A stretch of 56,497 bases of DNA. It comes from a virus. A program made the position numbers and the translations under genes. Where the stretch lies: positions 1-56,497 of IMG/VR virus record IMGVR_UViG_3300044535_001837; one strand, given 5' to 3'. The notes beneath the pieces were generated by a model, which was not told the origin of the DNA, searched no databases, and saw nothing but the letters and a program-made list of their open reading frames with translations. Position 1 is the first letter of the stretch. Each line of letters begins with the position of its first letter. Shown here piece after piece: positions 1-10,683 of this stretch.

Positions 1-803
1 CAAACTATACATTAACATATAGCGAAGGAGTAGAAGGGTGGCCATCCTTCTATTCCTTTTATCCTGACATGATGATCGGGATGAACAATTACTTCTATTC
101 ATTTAAGGGAGGTAACTTGTATCGTCATAATGTAAACGAGACTAGGAATAACTTCTATGGTCAGCAGTTTAATTCTACGATTCAGAGTGTGTTTAATGAT
201 GCTCCTCTTGATAATAAGATATTCAAGACCTTAAACTTAGAGGGTAATGAATCTTGGAAAGCAGAGGCTCAGACTGATATACAGACAAATGGATTAGTAG
301 AAAAGCTTTGGTTCGAGAAGAAGGAGAACTCATGGTTTGCATTCATTAGAAGCACAGGTGGTATCCCTGCTAATGCATCTCAGTATCCAACAAGATCTGT
401 TAATGGTATTGGTAGGAGTTCAACTATATCCGGTACAGGTACTGCTGTTCAGATCAACTTCTCTATATCACCTACCCTTGTTTCAATAGGCAGCATTATT
501 AGTGTTGGAGATTACCTATATTATTCTTTACCACCTAGTTACAGTACTCCATTATTATTAGGAAGAGTTACAAATATCCAAGTAGACTATCCAAATAATC
601 TAAATAGAATTACAGTTAACTCAACAATATCAGGGGCAACTATTCCTACTATTCAGAATCCTTACATAATGTACATTAAGAATGCCACTGCAGAATCTAA
701 TGGTCTACTTGGGCACTACTGCGTATTTACTCTTGAGAATAATGATACATTTAAAGTTGAGTTATTTGCAGTAGAATCTGATGTAATGAAAAGTTATCCT
801 TGA
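1..803 (+). CDS. Tail nozzle/stabilisation protein (P22 gp10-like), C-terminal part, 5' truncated
   Basis: The frame is open from the first base (codons begin at position 3) and ends at 803, so the first in-window ATG at 69 is probably not the true start. The encoded text is rich in Tyr, Asn, Gly and beta-type sequence (for example YSEGVEGWPSFYSFYPD and GMNNYFYSFKGGNLY), a style I associate with the nozzle or stabilisation proteins of crAss-like and related Bacteroidota podoviruses. It is followed by ejection-protein genes, the order seen in T7-like and crAss-like phages. The N-terminal part of what is probably the same gene leaves the right end of the window at 56497, and the two frames agree if the ends are joined. 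A direct join would give only about 390 residues, so sequence may be missing. The family assignment is by sequence style and context. Confidence 0.6.
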   Translation, partial: NYTLTYSEGVEGWPSFYSFYPDMMIGMNNYFYSFKGGNLYRHNVNETRNNFYGQQFNSTIQSVFNDAPLDNKIFKTLNLEGNESWKAEAQTDIQTNGLVEKLWFEKKENSWFAFIRSTGGIPANASQYPTRSVNGIGRSSTISGTGTAVQINFSISPTLVSIGSIISVGDYLYYSLPPSYSTPLLLGRVTNIQVDYPNNLNRITVNSTISGATIPTIQNPYIMYIKNATAESNGLLGHYCVFTLENNDTFKVELFAVESDVMKSYP

Positions 804-810
804 TTTTGAA

Positions 811-818
811 TATCTTTG
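811..818 (+). promoter_or_regulatory. Bacteroidota-type -7 element before ejection-protein genes
   Basis: TATCTTTG matches the TAnnTTTG consensus. It lies 8 bases after the nozzle gene stop and 40 bases before the start codon at 858. No convincing TTTG -33 box is seen about 19 bases upstream. It would give the three ejection genes their own transcript. Confidence 0.5.
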
Positions 819-857
819 TGTAAACGAGTGAACTTTAAGATATAAAATTATTATACT

Positions 858-1664
858 ATGCCAATTTTAGCAACAATCGCAGCAGCTACAGCACTAGCTT
901 CAACTGCATTTACAACAGGCAAGTCTTTTACTTTGGCTTCTAAGCAAAGAAAAATACAAAGAGAAGCTGAGTCTGATGCGGCAAAGGCTATGGCTGAAGC
1001 TCGTAAAAAACTAGAAGTAAACTTCTATGATAATCTATCTATTCTAAAAGAACCATATGAGCGTGAGCGTGAAGCATTAATTGCTGCAGGTGCTGCAGGT
1101 ATTGGTGCTGCTCAAGAAGCTGATCCACGTGGAGCAGCTGCTACAGCAGGAAGAATTCAGTTAGGTGTTCAGCAAGGTCAAAGAGAAATAGCAGGAGCTA
1201 TGGGTCAGGAAATGCTTGGCCTCCAAAAGCTATCTGCAGATGAAGCATCAAGATTACGTGACATGAAAGTTGGCATTGATCTTGGTGAAGTAGAAGGAGC
1301 TCAGTTGAAAGCACGTGATGCACAAGAATCAGCTGCTGCATTTACTCAGCAAGGAATGCAAGGTATTCAAGACTTTGGTGAAAAAGCATACAAGATGGCT
1401 CCATTATTTGATAGCAAAAGTTTAAAGGGATTCCAATCTGAAATAGGTAATTTATCTTTTACACCTGAGGAGTTTACTAAATTTGGTAATGTCGCTGAAC
1501 GTGGAGGATTAGGTCCTCAATTGGAAGGCCCATTTACAAACTTAGACTTTCAGACTGTAGGTAAATTTGACAGAATTCAATTCGAAAATTTTTTAAAGGC
1601 ATTAACTAGACAACAGAAAGATATGCTGTCTAGAAATTTACTAAATCCTTTCAACCCATATTAA
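858..1664 (+). CDS. Internal virion/ejection protein, T7 gp14-like (268 aa)
   Basis: The protein begins with a hydrophobic Ala/Thr stretch (residues 2-20, about one membrane span). A long Ala/Glu/Gln/Lys-rich, probably coiled-coil helix follows to about residue 180, then a less regular tail. T7 gp14 and P22 ejection proteins have the same make-up of an N-terminal hydrophobic helix followed by an Ala-rich helix, and gp14 forms the outer-membrane part of the DNA-ejection channel. It sits between the nozzle gene and two larger virion-type proteins, as gp14 precedes gp15 and gp16 in T7. A promoter-like element lies 40 bases upstream. Function is inferred from composition and order, not from a diagnostic motif. 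Confidence 0.55.
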   Translation: MPILATIAAATALASTAFTTGKSFTLASKQRKIQREAESDAAKAMAEARKKLEVNFYDNLSILKEPYEREREALIAAGAAGIGAAQEADPRGAAATAGRIQLGVQQGQREIAGAMGQEMLGLQKLSADEASRLRDMKVGIDLGEVEGAQLKARDAQESAAAFTQQGMQGIQDFGEKAYKMAPLFDSKSLKGFQSEIGNLSFTPEEFTKFGNVAERGGLGPQLEGPFTNLDFQTVGKFDRIQFENFLKALTRQQKDMLSRNLLNPFNPY

Positions 1665-1670
1665 TTAATA

Positions 1671-3494
1671 ATGGCAGGTACATATTATAAATACGCAGAA
1701 CGTGACGTTGATAGTCAGGTAAATTGGGCTCAGGTAGGAAAGGACCTGAGTGATATGCTTTTAAAAGAAACTGAGCTAAGAGAACAGAAGAAAGCTGAGA
1801 TTGATAAACAGTCTAGAGAACTAGGTCAAAGATTAGAGAATCTTCCTACAGGAAATTCTGATGAGGTAAATGCATGGACTACTAATTTTGCATCTGATAT
1901 GCAGTCTTATAGATTGCTTACTGATAAACTTTTAAAATCAGGTAATCTAAAACTAAAAGATTATAATCTGATAAGACAGAATACTCTTGATGGTACAACA
2001 AACGTACTTAATTTATCCAAAGAATTCCAAGCAGAGTTTGACGAGAAAATGAAGAGACGTATGGAAGACGTTTCATCAGAAGCAGAAACTCAAATGATGG
2101 CATTCTTAGAAGGGTTCTCAAACTTAGCAAAAACAAAACCTGTAATTAATGCTGCCACCGGTGCTGTGAGTTTAGCCAAAATGGAGAAGGGGCCTGATGG
2201 TGTATTAAGGATTAAAGAAGGTAATGACAGTACTGTAACTTCTGCTCAAGCTCGTGAAAGATTAAAGCTAAGAATCGATAAGTATAAACTTAATGATGCC
2301 CTTGCTAGTGAAGTTAAATTAATGGGTAAAGTTGTAGAGGAAGTTCAGACTGCTGCCGGTACAATTTATTCACAGGGTATGATTACTAAACTTAGTGATC
2401 CAACTCAAAGGAAAGGATTAAAACAAGAAGGTCAAGAAGCAGTTAATAACTATCTAGATATAGAAAATAAAATTATAGAATCTAAAACTTCTAATCCATT
2501 TCATGTTTCTTCAATCTTATTTGATTGGTCAGGTGGAGTAGATCCCAATACAAATACTCCTTATCAGATAACATTTGACAAGGATCTTGCAGCTACTAGC
2601 TCGCATTATATCCTTTGGGCTGAGCAGGATGGTGTTCTTCAACCTGACTTTGAATCAACAGATAATGGCAAGCTTCAGTATAATAATGCCAAAGAATATT
2701 CTAAGTTAAAATTCAGAAGTATGCTTGAGCAAAGCAAAGAGCTTAAGCCTACATCTCAACTATCAGATCAGAGACGAACTCCTACTTCAACTGATTATGA
2801 AAGACAAGACTTACAGACAAAGGCTGATAACTTTGGTAAGAATGTGGCTTTCTTAGTAGCAGGTAATGAAGCCCAAAAAAGATTAGCAGTAGATTATTTC
2901 AGAGGTATTCAAGGTATAAAAGGATTTGAGGTATTGGATAATGCTATTAATATTCTTAGAGGATCACAATCAATACCTTATGAATACAGAGGGTCAGCAA
3001 TAGACTATGCTAGTTCTCTTATTTCTAATTTGAATAGAGATGTAGGTCTACCTGAGAATATGATTATGAATGCTGTCCAAAGATTCTTACCTAATCAAAA
3101 TATTTCAAGAATAAAGCTTGGAAGAATTGAGAATCTAGCAGCAAGAGATTATAAACCTGAGGTAGCTAAATATAGTGTAGATAATGTAGTTATTTCAGAA
3201 GATAATCCTCAAGCTACAACAGCATATTTAAATGATAAATTTGGTAAATTAGGATTCTCATTTAGTGGTGGAACAGATGGGGCAACTGATGACTACATAA
3301 TAGCTGTCAGTCCTACAGGTGCAGTTTCTCCTAGATTACAAATTGATGACTTGTCTAATTTGAGTGTAATTATTAAATTTATACAGGATAACTTTGACCC
3401 TAATTTAGCAGGGCAAATGTTTGAACCTCAAAATGAACAGCAGGGTAATACAGGACAACAGGGTGGACAACAAGGTGGTGCCCCAAGACCATAA
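1671..3494 (+). CDS. Probable internal virion/ejection protein, T7 gp15-like position (607 aa)
   Basis: It starts six bases after the preceding stop. The protein is mainly helical and charged. The N-terminus (GTYYKYAERDVDSQVNWAQV) resembles openings of structural proteins in related phages. It ends in a low-complexity Gln/Gly-rich tail (residues about 588-607). No catalytic motif or membrane segment is apparent. Its place between a gp14-like and a giant gp16-like protein suggests the gp15 role, forming the tube that spans the periplasm during DNA entry. I do not recognise the family directly. Confidence 0.45.
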   Translation: MAGTYYKYAERDVDSQVNWAQVGKDLSDMLLKETELREQKKAEIDKQSRELGQRLENLPTGNSDEVNAWTTNFASDMQSYRLLTDKLLKSGNLKLKDYNLIRQNTLDGTTNVLNLSKEFQAEFDEKMKRRMEDVSSEAETQMMAFLEGFSNLAKTKPVINAATGAVSLAKMEKGPDGVLRIKEGNDSTVTSAQARERLKLRIDKYKLNDALASEVKLMGKVVEEVQTAAGTIYSQGMITKLSDPTQRKGLKQEGQEAVNNYLDIENKIIESKTSNPFHVSSILFDWSGGVDPNTNTPYQITFDKDLAATSSHYILWAEQDGVLQPDFESTDNGKLQYNNAKEYSKLKFRSMLEQSKELKPTSQLSDQRRTPTSTDYERQDLQTKADNFGKNVAFLVAGNEAQKRLAVDYFRGIQGIKGFEVLDNAINILRGSQSIPYEYRGSAIDYASSLISNLNRDVGLPENMIMNAVQRFLPNQNISRIKLGRIENLAARDYKPEVAKYSVDNVVISEDNPQATTAYLNDKFGKLGFSFSGGTDGATDDYIIAVSPTGAVSPRLQIDDLSNLSVIIKFIQDNFDPNLAGQMFEPQNEQQGNTGQQGGQQGGAPRP

Positions 3495-3510
3495 AAAAAA
3501 ATAAATACTT

Positions 3511-6500
3511 ATGGATGAGAAATACATACTAGACCTGTATAATACTGTAGTAAAGAATGATCCATCTTTCAAGGTGGATGTATCCTTAGATTTATTCAGA
3601 CAAAAAATGTCTGATCAGAATTATGCCAAAAAAATATATGGGTGGGTATCAGGTGTTGATCAAGAGTTTAAGAACAACAATCCTGAAGATCAGTTCATGA
3701 AACTCCTGTCAGGAGAAATGGCAGGGACTCCTATTGATAGAGAGATAAAAAAAAAAGACAATACGGCATCATCTTTGGAAGATGGTTTATTGGCATACAG
3801 GAGATTTAATCCTACCACAGGAAAGATTGAAGGAGAGGGACCTGAGACTGAGTCTGTCCAAGTAGTAGAACAGGAAGGCCCTGCACAGCAGCCTAGAGAT
3901 TTAAATACAGGTGAGTACATTTTAAACTCAATGAATGCTGTTAGTAGGGGATTCTATAAGAACTTAATTGGTAATCCTATTAAAGGACTTGGTACCTTAT
4001 TGGAGAAAGGTAATCCTTCTAGACTTTTTGGAGACTCCGGAAAGAGTCCTATCAGTGATTCTCTTATTGAATTCGGGACATGGTTTAATAATGCCATTGA
4101 TGAAGTAGCTGAACAAGATGAAGAGTTCAAAGGAACATTAGTTGATCAGGGTTCACAGGCAATGGGTCAAGTACTTTCAACTGTTCTTACTGCAGGGCTT
4201 GGTGGTATGGCATCAAAAACTTTAGGAGGAGCTTCAGCAATACCTACACTTCAAACAGCTGCAACAACAGGTGCAGCTGCAGAGGTAGCAAAGGATGTTG
4301 CAACAGGAATCGTAAGTCTTCCGGGTATAAGCTCTGCATTAACAGTAGGTCAATCAGAGTTTGAAAGAGCTAAAGAAGCAGGTGCTACTGATGATCAGGC
4401 GTTTGAAGCATTCTATAAAAATGCAGGAACAGGATCTGTACTTGAAAGGGTTCCTGTAATGCAGTTCTTAAAAAGATTTAATAAGGCTACTCAAGGAGGT
4501 GTAGTAGATTATTTAGTGGCTAAAGGTAAGGCAGGTGTAACCGGTGGATTGGAAGAATTTAGTACTGAAATATTGCAACAAATATATGCCAACAAAACAG
4601 CTCAAGAAATTTACAATGTTAATCAAGATCTATTTGAAGGAGTAGCTGAATCAGGAGGTGTAGGATTTGGTGTTGGCTTCCTACTAAATGCTTTGGGTGC
4701 CAATGCTAGAATACTTAGAAAGAATGGTAAAGTAGCAGAAGCCAATACAATAGAACAACAGATATCTGAATTTGAGAAAAGAGCTGAAAAGGGGGGTAAA
4801 TCAACATATAAGGTAAATGGATTTAGTATAACAGATCCGAAGATTATCAATGACATGATTGATAAGCTTAGTGGAGTTGATCTATCAAATTCAAATATTG
4901 AAATCATTAATGATCCTGAGCTTAATACCAAACTACAAAATAAGATAGTTGACGATTCACTTAAAGATCAAATAAGAAAAGCCAATCCTGATCTAAATAA
5001 TGCAAGCGTTAATGCTATTGCAGGACTACAGAAAGAATTAAATAATTTAGAAGGTAATACAACTCAGGTCGCTAAGGATAGAGCAGCTGAGATTAGAACT
5101 AAGATAAAAGATATTCAGGCAAATCAACTGACAGAAGAACCAACAACATATAGAGTTGATGGTAAGGATGTGTCTGTAGATTATATTGATGAGCTGATAA
5201 AAACTAAAAGCAAGGAAGAACTTCTTGCTATGAATATTGAAATAAATAATGATCAAACAGGATTAGCAGAAAGACTACAGGCTGCAGGAGGAACTAAAGC
5301 TGCTGCTCCTACAGCAGAGACTCCAACCTCTCTTACAGAGGAGTTGGCACAATCTATTGCTGAAAAAAGAAAAGCAAGAATTACTGAGTTAGAAGATTTA
5401 CTTGATTCAGATTTTGCAATAACTCAAGAAACAGGGAAAGGAAACCTATCATTTGATGAGAGACGAGAAATAAAACAAGAGTTACAAAAATTAAACGCAG
5501 AACAAGATGCCATTCAAGAGCAAGCAGCAGGTCAAGTACCTGTACAGTCAGGAACCGGAGTTAGCCAAGAAGTGGCGGAAGGAACACCCCAAGCAGAACC
5601 TCAAGGCGTTACCCAAGAAGGTCTCCAAGAAGAAATAGATAAGATTAATCAGGAAAGAGAAAAAGAGCTTAAGTCTTTTAGCGGCCCATTAACTCAACCT
5701 TATTTTATATTTGAAACAGATGGACCAACAGTAGAAGAATATATTAATAAAAAGTATGACGATAAGATAAATGAGTTAACATCTAAGTCTTCAACTCAAG
5801 AAGTCAAACCTAGAATATTAACAGAGAGCTTAGGTAGTGGTGTTGTTAAATATTCAAGCGTTGATGAGAACGGAAATGAGATTGGATCTGCAACTGTATC
5901 TGTTGTCGATGACAAAGTTATTGTCGATGATATATTCGTACAAGAAGAATCAAAGAGAAAGGGAGTAGCTACAAGTATCTTTGATAAGATAACAGAAGAC
6001 TACAAAGGAAAGTCTTTCGATTATGTCGATGCCAATAATAGAGAATTTAGCAAGCCTTATCAGTTAGAGTTTGGTACTGTAGTATCAGATGAAGGATCTG
6101 CTTTTGTAGAATCTGTAAAAGAAAAAACAGAAAAGTTTAATGCAGATCAAAAAGGAGCAAGAGATGCTACAGAATTCAGCTTTGATAATCTATCAAGACA
6201 GCCACTAAAAGTATTAGAAGACAAGCTTGAAGAAATAAATAATAGTTTCCCTGCTGATCCTGATGTTGACAAAGCACAAACAGATGCACTCGCTGAACAA
6301 AGGAAAGCTGTTAAGGATGAGATTGAAAAAGCGAAGGCACAAATAAATACTGCGATTGAATCAGCTAAATCAAATCTTGGTAACAGACTACAAGGAGATG
6401 ACTTAGATAATGCTATAGATTTGATCGATGAGCTTTCTGATAACAAGGCTGAGATAGATGAGGATGGTATGGTAACTGTTTACCATAGAACTACTCCTGA

Positions 6501-9500
6501 TAAGAAAGCTGAGATTGAGAAGACAGGCAATATGAAGGGCCTTGAGGATGGGGTATTCTTTTCAACTAAAGAGACAGGTCAAGCAGAAGGTTACGGTGAT
6601 GCAATTGTAAAACTAAAGATCCCTGTAGAACAATTAATTCTTGATGATACATTTGGAGATGAGGCCCATGTAAGAATACCTACAAAGAAAGCCGGTGAGG
6701 TAGTAAAAGTAAAAGACTACATACAAGCTGAACAAAAAGGAAAGTTAGAAGAAGTAGGTCAAGGATTAAATGAGACTGATCTTCCCGGATATGATAAGAT
6801 GATGAATGCAATTAATGATATCATCTATCGAGCATCCAATAGAGCTGATTCAACTCCTGAAACAGTAATGGATGGGGTTATCAAATATCTTCAGACTAGA
6901 TCTCAGGCTTATATAAATGCTACTGACGTTCAACGTGAGCAGATCATTCGTGATGTTCGTAAGCGATTTGGTAAACGTGAGAAGAAGGCACCGACAGCAG
7001 ATAAGATCGTAGGTAAGACAAAGAAGAAGGAAGTTACTGCCGATGAAATGGCAGCTCTTAAAGATCAGATAAAGCTTGAAGAAAAAGCAGCACGTGAGGC
7101 TAAAAAAGATATTAACACTAAGCGTAAGATGATTGCGGATGCTATCAATAAGATGGCTGAAGGAGGAAAAGTTACTGCTAAGAAAGCTGAGGCAATGCTT
7201 AAGAGATTAAGCAAGCTCAATGTTGATAGTCCTGCTATGGTTAATAAGTTTATTGACTACGTATTCAATGTATTTCAAGATGCTGATTATGCATCTAAAT
7301 TATCTACGGCAAAAAGTTTAAGATCTAAGATCAATAAAATATCTAAGAACAAAGACAAGCTTGCTAACCTAAGAGATCTAGGATCTAAGTTTATAAATAT
7401 AGATCCGACTATGCTTAATGCTGATGAATTAGCTGAGTATAATAGCATAGCTGATAAGGTATTAAAATCAATACAGGGATCTACCTTAAAAGGTAAAGGC
7501 AAGTTGGCTGAAATTGTTGTTGAGTCAGATGTAAATAAATACATCGATGATGTTGTCAAGAAACAAAATCAGCAGAGGCTTGATGATGCAGTCAGTGAGA
7601 TGAGTGAATTGATTGGAGTAGAATTAACTGAAGCAGAATACATTCAACTTATGGAAAGTCAGAATGTGGAGGAAGCTTTAGATAAAAAATACGACAAGGC
7701 AAAAATAAGATCATCAATTCAAAAAGCTTTTGATCTTTATTCAACCATGATCAAAGAATCCATTAAGACAGGAAAGGATTTGTTCAATGGCGATGCTGTT
7801 AATTACTCAGCGATTCAGAAAAGAATCTTGAATCAGTTTATTAATATGGATCTCAATTACCTTAATGATAAGGTACTATTAGAATCTGTAGATGCGTTAA
7901 TGAACTTCATGAACAACGGATCTATTGCAAAGATGGATTCCATATTATCCAAGTATAATGGTGAGAAGAATATGGTTGAAGCTTTGAATGATGGAGTCAA
8001 GTCTAGACCTCTACAAAAGTTTTGGTCTAAAGGATTAGGTAAAGTTTTAGTAGAACAAACTGCAAACATAAACATTGTATTCGAAAGAATATTTGGTGGG
8101 TTTACAAAAGGTCAGAAGATGGAGGAGGCTATGGGTGTAGCTGACTTGGTTAATGGCAAAGCAAAAGGTCAGAAAGAATCAGAGAATATTGTAAATGAAT
8201 ATGTAAGTAAGTTCTTCGATAAGAAACCAAATAACAAATTATTTAACGAAGCTTCAAATAATATTGAAAGGGGCATGGGTGCATTCATGTCTCGAAATGT
8301 TAATGGTACTGATGCTGAAATTAAGACAGAGTTTGAAAGAAGAAAGAAATTAATATCTGATTCAATAACTGAACTAGAGAAAGGCAATGAACAGGAGGTA
8401 GAGAAGGCCAAGATTTATCAGGAGATATATGATAAGATCCTTGCTGATTCTAATACAATCGAGGATGTTCAATCCAAAATGGATAAGACTAACCTAGAGG
8501 CTGTTGAATTTTGGCAGGATAAATGGCGTGATAAATACGAGCAACTATATGATGTGGCTCTTAGTGTCTACAATAAAGTGCTAGATAAAGATACCGGATA
8601 CACTACCGATAGATTCTCTAAGCTAAGTTCAGACAAGGATAAAAAGAGTGATCTTCTAAATGAAGACATGGCATTTATTGTTAATAGTGGAAACTCAAGT
8701 ATCTATAAGAAAGAAACAGGGGTATTGATGACAGCTACTAAACCTAAAAAGTTGCCATCAAATGAGAAGGGTAAAACAAATAGATATGTTGATTTATCTT
8801 TTGATAGCAATAATGCTAACTCAATGTATGATGCTCTTGTTGATATCAATACTGCCGCAGCGATTAGACAGATAGATGCAGCGATGGAATCAGATGCATT
8901 CAGCAAGATCATGGATAATCAGAGAGATAAGACTCTTATTCAAAATAGAATACGTTTGTATGTTGCCAACATTAGAAACAAGAATCCATTCTCTAATGAT
9001 GAGTTATCTAGATTTGGTAAAAGACTAAACAGAGTAGCAGCAATAAGTGTTGGCCAATCATTGGGTGGTGTGACTCAACCAATAAAGCAAACTATACCTA
9101 TCGCTATAAATACTTTAATAAATGCAGGGTCATTGGATGTTAAATCAATATTTGATAAATCCAAGCAGTCATTTATTAATCGTTCAGGAAGAGCAATCGC
9201 TAACAGAGGTATTGAATCTCAGGCTCAGGTATCTACATTGAATAAAATGGTAGATGATATAGCCAAAAGCAAAGGAGAGAAAATGTTCAAAGCCATTGAG
9301 AAAGTTAATGATTGGTGGTTGAGAAATTTATTGGTGAAGTTTGACGTAGGTATTGCACGTGCTTCTTGGATGACATACTATGAACAGTCTCTTAAGAAGC
9401 AAGGTATTAATCCAAGTACTATTGATTGGAATACTCATGAAGTAAATGAGAAGGCGGCAAACTATGCACAGAGACAAGTCGATCGTCAGCAGAACGTATC

Positions 9501-10680
9501 TGATTCAGACATGGCCGGAGAGTTATTGTCAAGCAAGGATGCTAAGACACAGATCTTTGTGAAAATGTTGATGCCTTTCGCTTCATTTAGAATGAATCAA
9601 TCTGCAAGACTTGGATCTGATATGTCTGTTCTATTGAATTGGAAAGAATCTGATTCTCAGGATTTGAAGATTGCTGCTAGATCAGTTGCAGGATTTGCTG
9701 CTGAAATGGCTACGTTTAGAATATTATCTGCAGGTATTTCAATACTACTTTATGATGCTGTTAGAGCTATAGTTGGAGGGGATGAAGATGAGGAGAAAAG
9801 ACAGAAGAAGATTGATGCTATCATAAAAGGACAGTTGACTAGTACAGTATCTGATGTGTTATCTCCTTCACCATTGGTAGATCCATTAGTACAAGGAGGA
9901 ACAGCATTTACTTTAGATAATCTACAGAATGCACTTGATATAGAAGATGAAGATCGTGTTTCAATATATGGATCAAATCCAAAAGATCTTTTGCAATCCT
10001 ATGGTACTCTTGGTATGGGTGCTGATAGAGCACTACAACTAGTAGAGATGGGTCAGCTTATTGCAGGTCAGGGATTCAAAGATAATTTCAATAGAACTAA
10101 ATATGTATCTGAAAGATATAGAGATGCACTAGAACTTCTATTTGTTCCTGCAATTATGTCAAACATTGGACTAGCACCTGCTGAAGTAAACAGCATAGTT
10201 AGATCAACGATCTCTGAAGCAAAGAGAAACTCATCTACAGTTGAGGGCGGCAAGACAAAACAAGATGAAGCTATTGAGAAGTTTGATGAGATCAATAAAG
10301 AAGCTGATAAATCAAAACAAGAGCAAGAGGATAGAAAAGAATTGAAAGCTCTTGAAGAATTGAAAGCAAGTGAATATGATTCAGATGTTATAAATGCAGT
10401 CAATGATAGGATCAGAGCTATACGAAATCCTGATGATAAAGACTTAGAGGAGAAGAAGAAGAAGAAGAAGGAAGAGAAAGAAAAACTTCTAGGTGAGTAT
10501 GATAATATGACAGAGATGGAAAGATATGATCCTGAATTATTTGAGGAAAGATTTGGTGAGAACTCTGAGTATTACATGAAAAATAGAGGGGAAGTAGAAG
10601 CAGAAAAGAAACTTAACAAACTTCTTAAGCAGATGGAAGATGAAGAAAGAGGATACTCTAGTAGGAAAAAGAGAAGGTAA
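3511..10680 (+). CDS. Giant polyvalent ejection protein with GNAT-like and ADP-ribosyltransferase-like domains (2,389 aa)
   Basis: This is the largest gene in the window. Layout: residues 1-75, a short helical module of the ELYNTV..KM type repeated in many phage virion proteins; about 200-400, Gly/Ala-rich hydrophobic segments; about 768-856, a GNAT acetyltransferase-like domain with the acetyl-CoA-binding stretch VDDIFVQEESKRKGVATSIF; about 985-1070, an ADP-ribosyltransferase-like fold (VYHRTT, VFFSTKETGQAEGYG, DEAHVRIPTKKAG); about 1530-2000, a long helical region resembling large polyvalent-protein domain 38; about 2055-2090, a hydrophobic stretch; then a highly charged C-terminus. Its position as third ejection gene matches T7 gp16, which enters the cell ahead of the DNA. 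The two enzyme domains would then be injected effectors. Domain calls are by motif recognition. No lysozyme motif was seen. Confidence 0.6.
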   Translation: MDEKYILDLYNTVVKNDPSFKVDVSLDLFRQKMSDQNYAKKIYGWVSGVDQEFKNNNPEDQFMKLLSGEMAGTPIDREIKKKDNTASSLEDGLLAYRRFNPTTGKIEGEGPETESVQVVEQEGPAQQPRDLNTGEYILNSMNAVSRGFYKNLIGNPIKGLGTLLEKGNPSRLFGDSGKSPISDSLIEFGTWFNNAIDEVAEQDEEFKGTLVDQGSQAMGQVLSTVLTAGLGGMASKTLGGASAIPTLQTAATTGAAAEVAKDVATGIVSLPGISSALTVGQSEFERAKEAGATDDQAFEAFYKNAGTGSVLERVPVMQFLKRFNKATQGGVVDYLVAKGKAGVTGGLEEFSTEILQQIYANKTAQEIYNVNQDLFEGVAESGGVGFGVGFLLNALGANARILRKNGKVAEANTIEQQISEFEKRAEKGGKSTYKVNGFSITDPKIINDMIDKLSGVDLSNSNIEIINDPELNTKLQNKIVDDSLKDQIRKANPDLNNASVNAIAGLQKELNNLEGNTTQVAKDRAAEIRTKIKDIQANQLTEEPTTYRVDGKDVSVDYIDELIKTKSKEELLAMNIEINNDQTGLAERLQAAGGTKAAAPTAETPTSLTEELAQSIAEKRKARITELEDLLDSDFAITQETGKGNLSFDERREIKQELQKLNAEQDAIQEQAAGQVPVQSGTGVSQEVAEGTPQAEPQGVTQEGLQEEIDKINQEREKELKSFSGPLTQPYFIFETDGPTVEEYINKKYDDKINELTSKSSTQEVKPRILTESLGSGVVKYSSVDENGNEIGSATVSVVDDKVIVDDIFVQEESKRKGVATSIFDKITEDYKGKSFDYVDANNREFSKPYQLEFGTVVSDEGSAFVESVKEKTEKFNADQKGARDATEFSFDNLSRQPLKVLEDKLEEINNSFPADPDVDKAQTDALAEQRKAVKDEIEKAKAQINTAIESAKSNLGNRLQGDDLDNAIDLIDELSDNKAEIDEDGMVTVYHRTTPDKKAEIEKTGNMKGLEDGVFFSTKETGQAEGYGDAIVKLKIPVEQLILDDTFGDEAHVRIPTKKAGEVVKVKDYIQAEQKGKLEEVGQGLNETDLPGYDKMMNAINDIIYRASNRADSTPETVMDGVIKYLQTRSQAYINATDVQREQIIRDVRKRFGKREKKAPTADKIVGKTKKKEVTADEMAALKDQIKLEEKAAREAKKDINTKRKMIADAINKMAEGGKVTAKKAEAMLKRLSKLNVDSPAMVNKFIDYVFNVFQDADYASKLSTAKSLRSKINKISKNKDKLANLRDLGSKFINIDPTMLNADELAEYNSIADKVLKSIQGSTLKGKGKLAEIVVESDVNKYIDDVVKKQNQQRLDDAVSEMSELIGVELTEAEYIQLMESQNVEEALDKKYDKAKIRSSIQKAFDLYSTMIKESIKTGKDLFNGDAVNYSAIQKRILNQFINMDLNYLNDKVLLESVDALMNFMNNGSIAKMDSILSKYNGEKNMVEALNDGVKSRPLQKFWSKGLGKVLVEQTANINIVFERIFGGFTKGQKMEEAMGVADLVNGKAKGQKESENIVNEYVSKFFDKKPNNKLFNEASNNIERGMGAFMSRNVNGTDAEIKTEFERRKKLISDSITELEKGNEQEVEKAKIYQEIYDKILADSNTIEDVQSKMDKTNLEAVEFWQDKWRDKYEQLYDVALSVYNKVLDKDTGYTTDRFSKLSSDKDKKSDLLNEDMAFIVNSGNSSIYKKETGVLMTATKPKKLPSNEKGKTNRYVDLSFDSNNANSMYDALVDINTAAAIRQIDAAMESDAFSKIMDNQRDKTLIQNRIRLYVANIRNKNPFSNDELSRFGKRLNRVAAISVGQSLGGVTQPIKQTIPIAINTLINAGSLDVKSIFDKSKQSFINRSGRAIANRGIESQAQVSTLNKMVDDIAKSKGEKMFKAIEKVNDWWLRNLLVKFDVGIARASWMTYYEQSLKKQGINPSTIDWNTHEVNEKAANYAQRQVDRQQNVSDSDMAGELLSSKDAKTQIFVKMLMPFASFRMNQSARLGSDMSVLLNWKESDSQDLKIAARSVAGFAAEMATFRILSAGISILLYDAVRAIVGGDEDEEKRQKKIDAIIKGQLTSTVSDVLSPSPLVDPLVQGGTAFTLDNLQNALDIEDEDRVSIYGSNPKDLLQSYGTLGMGADRALQLVEMGQLIAGQGFKDNFNRTKYVSERYRDALELLFVPAIMSNIGLAPAEVNSIVRSTISEAKRNSSTVEGGKTKQDEAIEKFDEINKEADKSKQEQEDRKELKALEELKASEYDSDVINAVNDRIRAIRNPDDKDLEEKKKKKKEEKEKLLGEYDNMTEMERYDPELFEERFGENSEYYMKNRGEVEAEKKLNKLLKQMEDEERGYSSRKKRR

Positions 10681-10683
10681 TGG

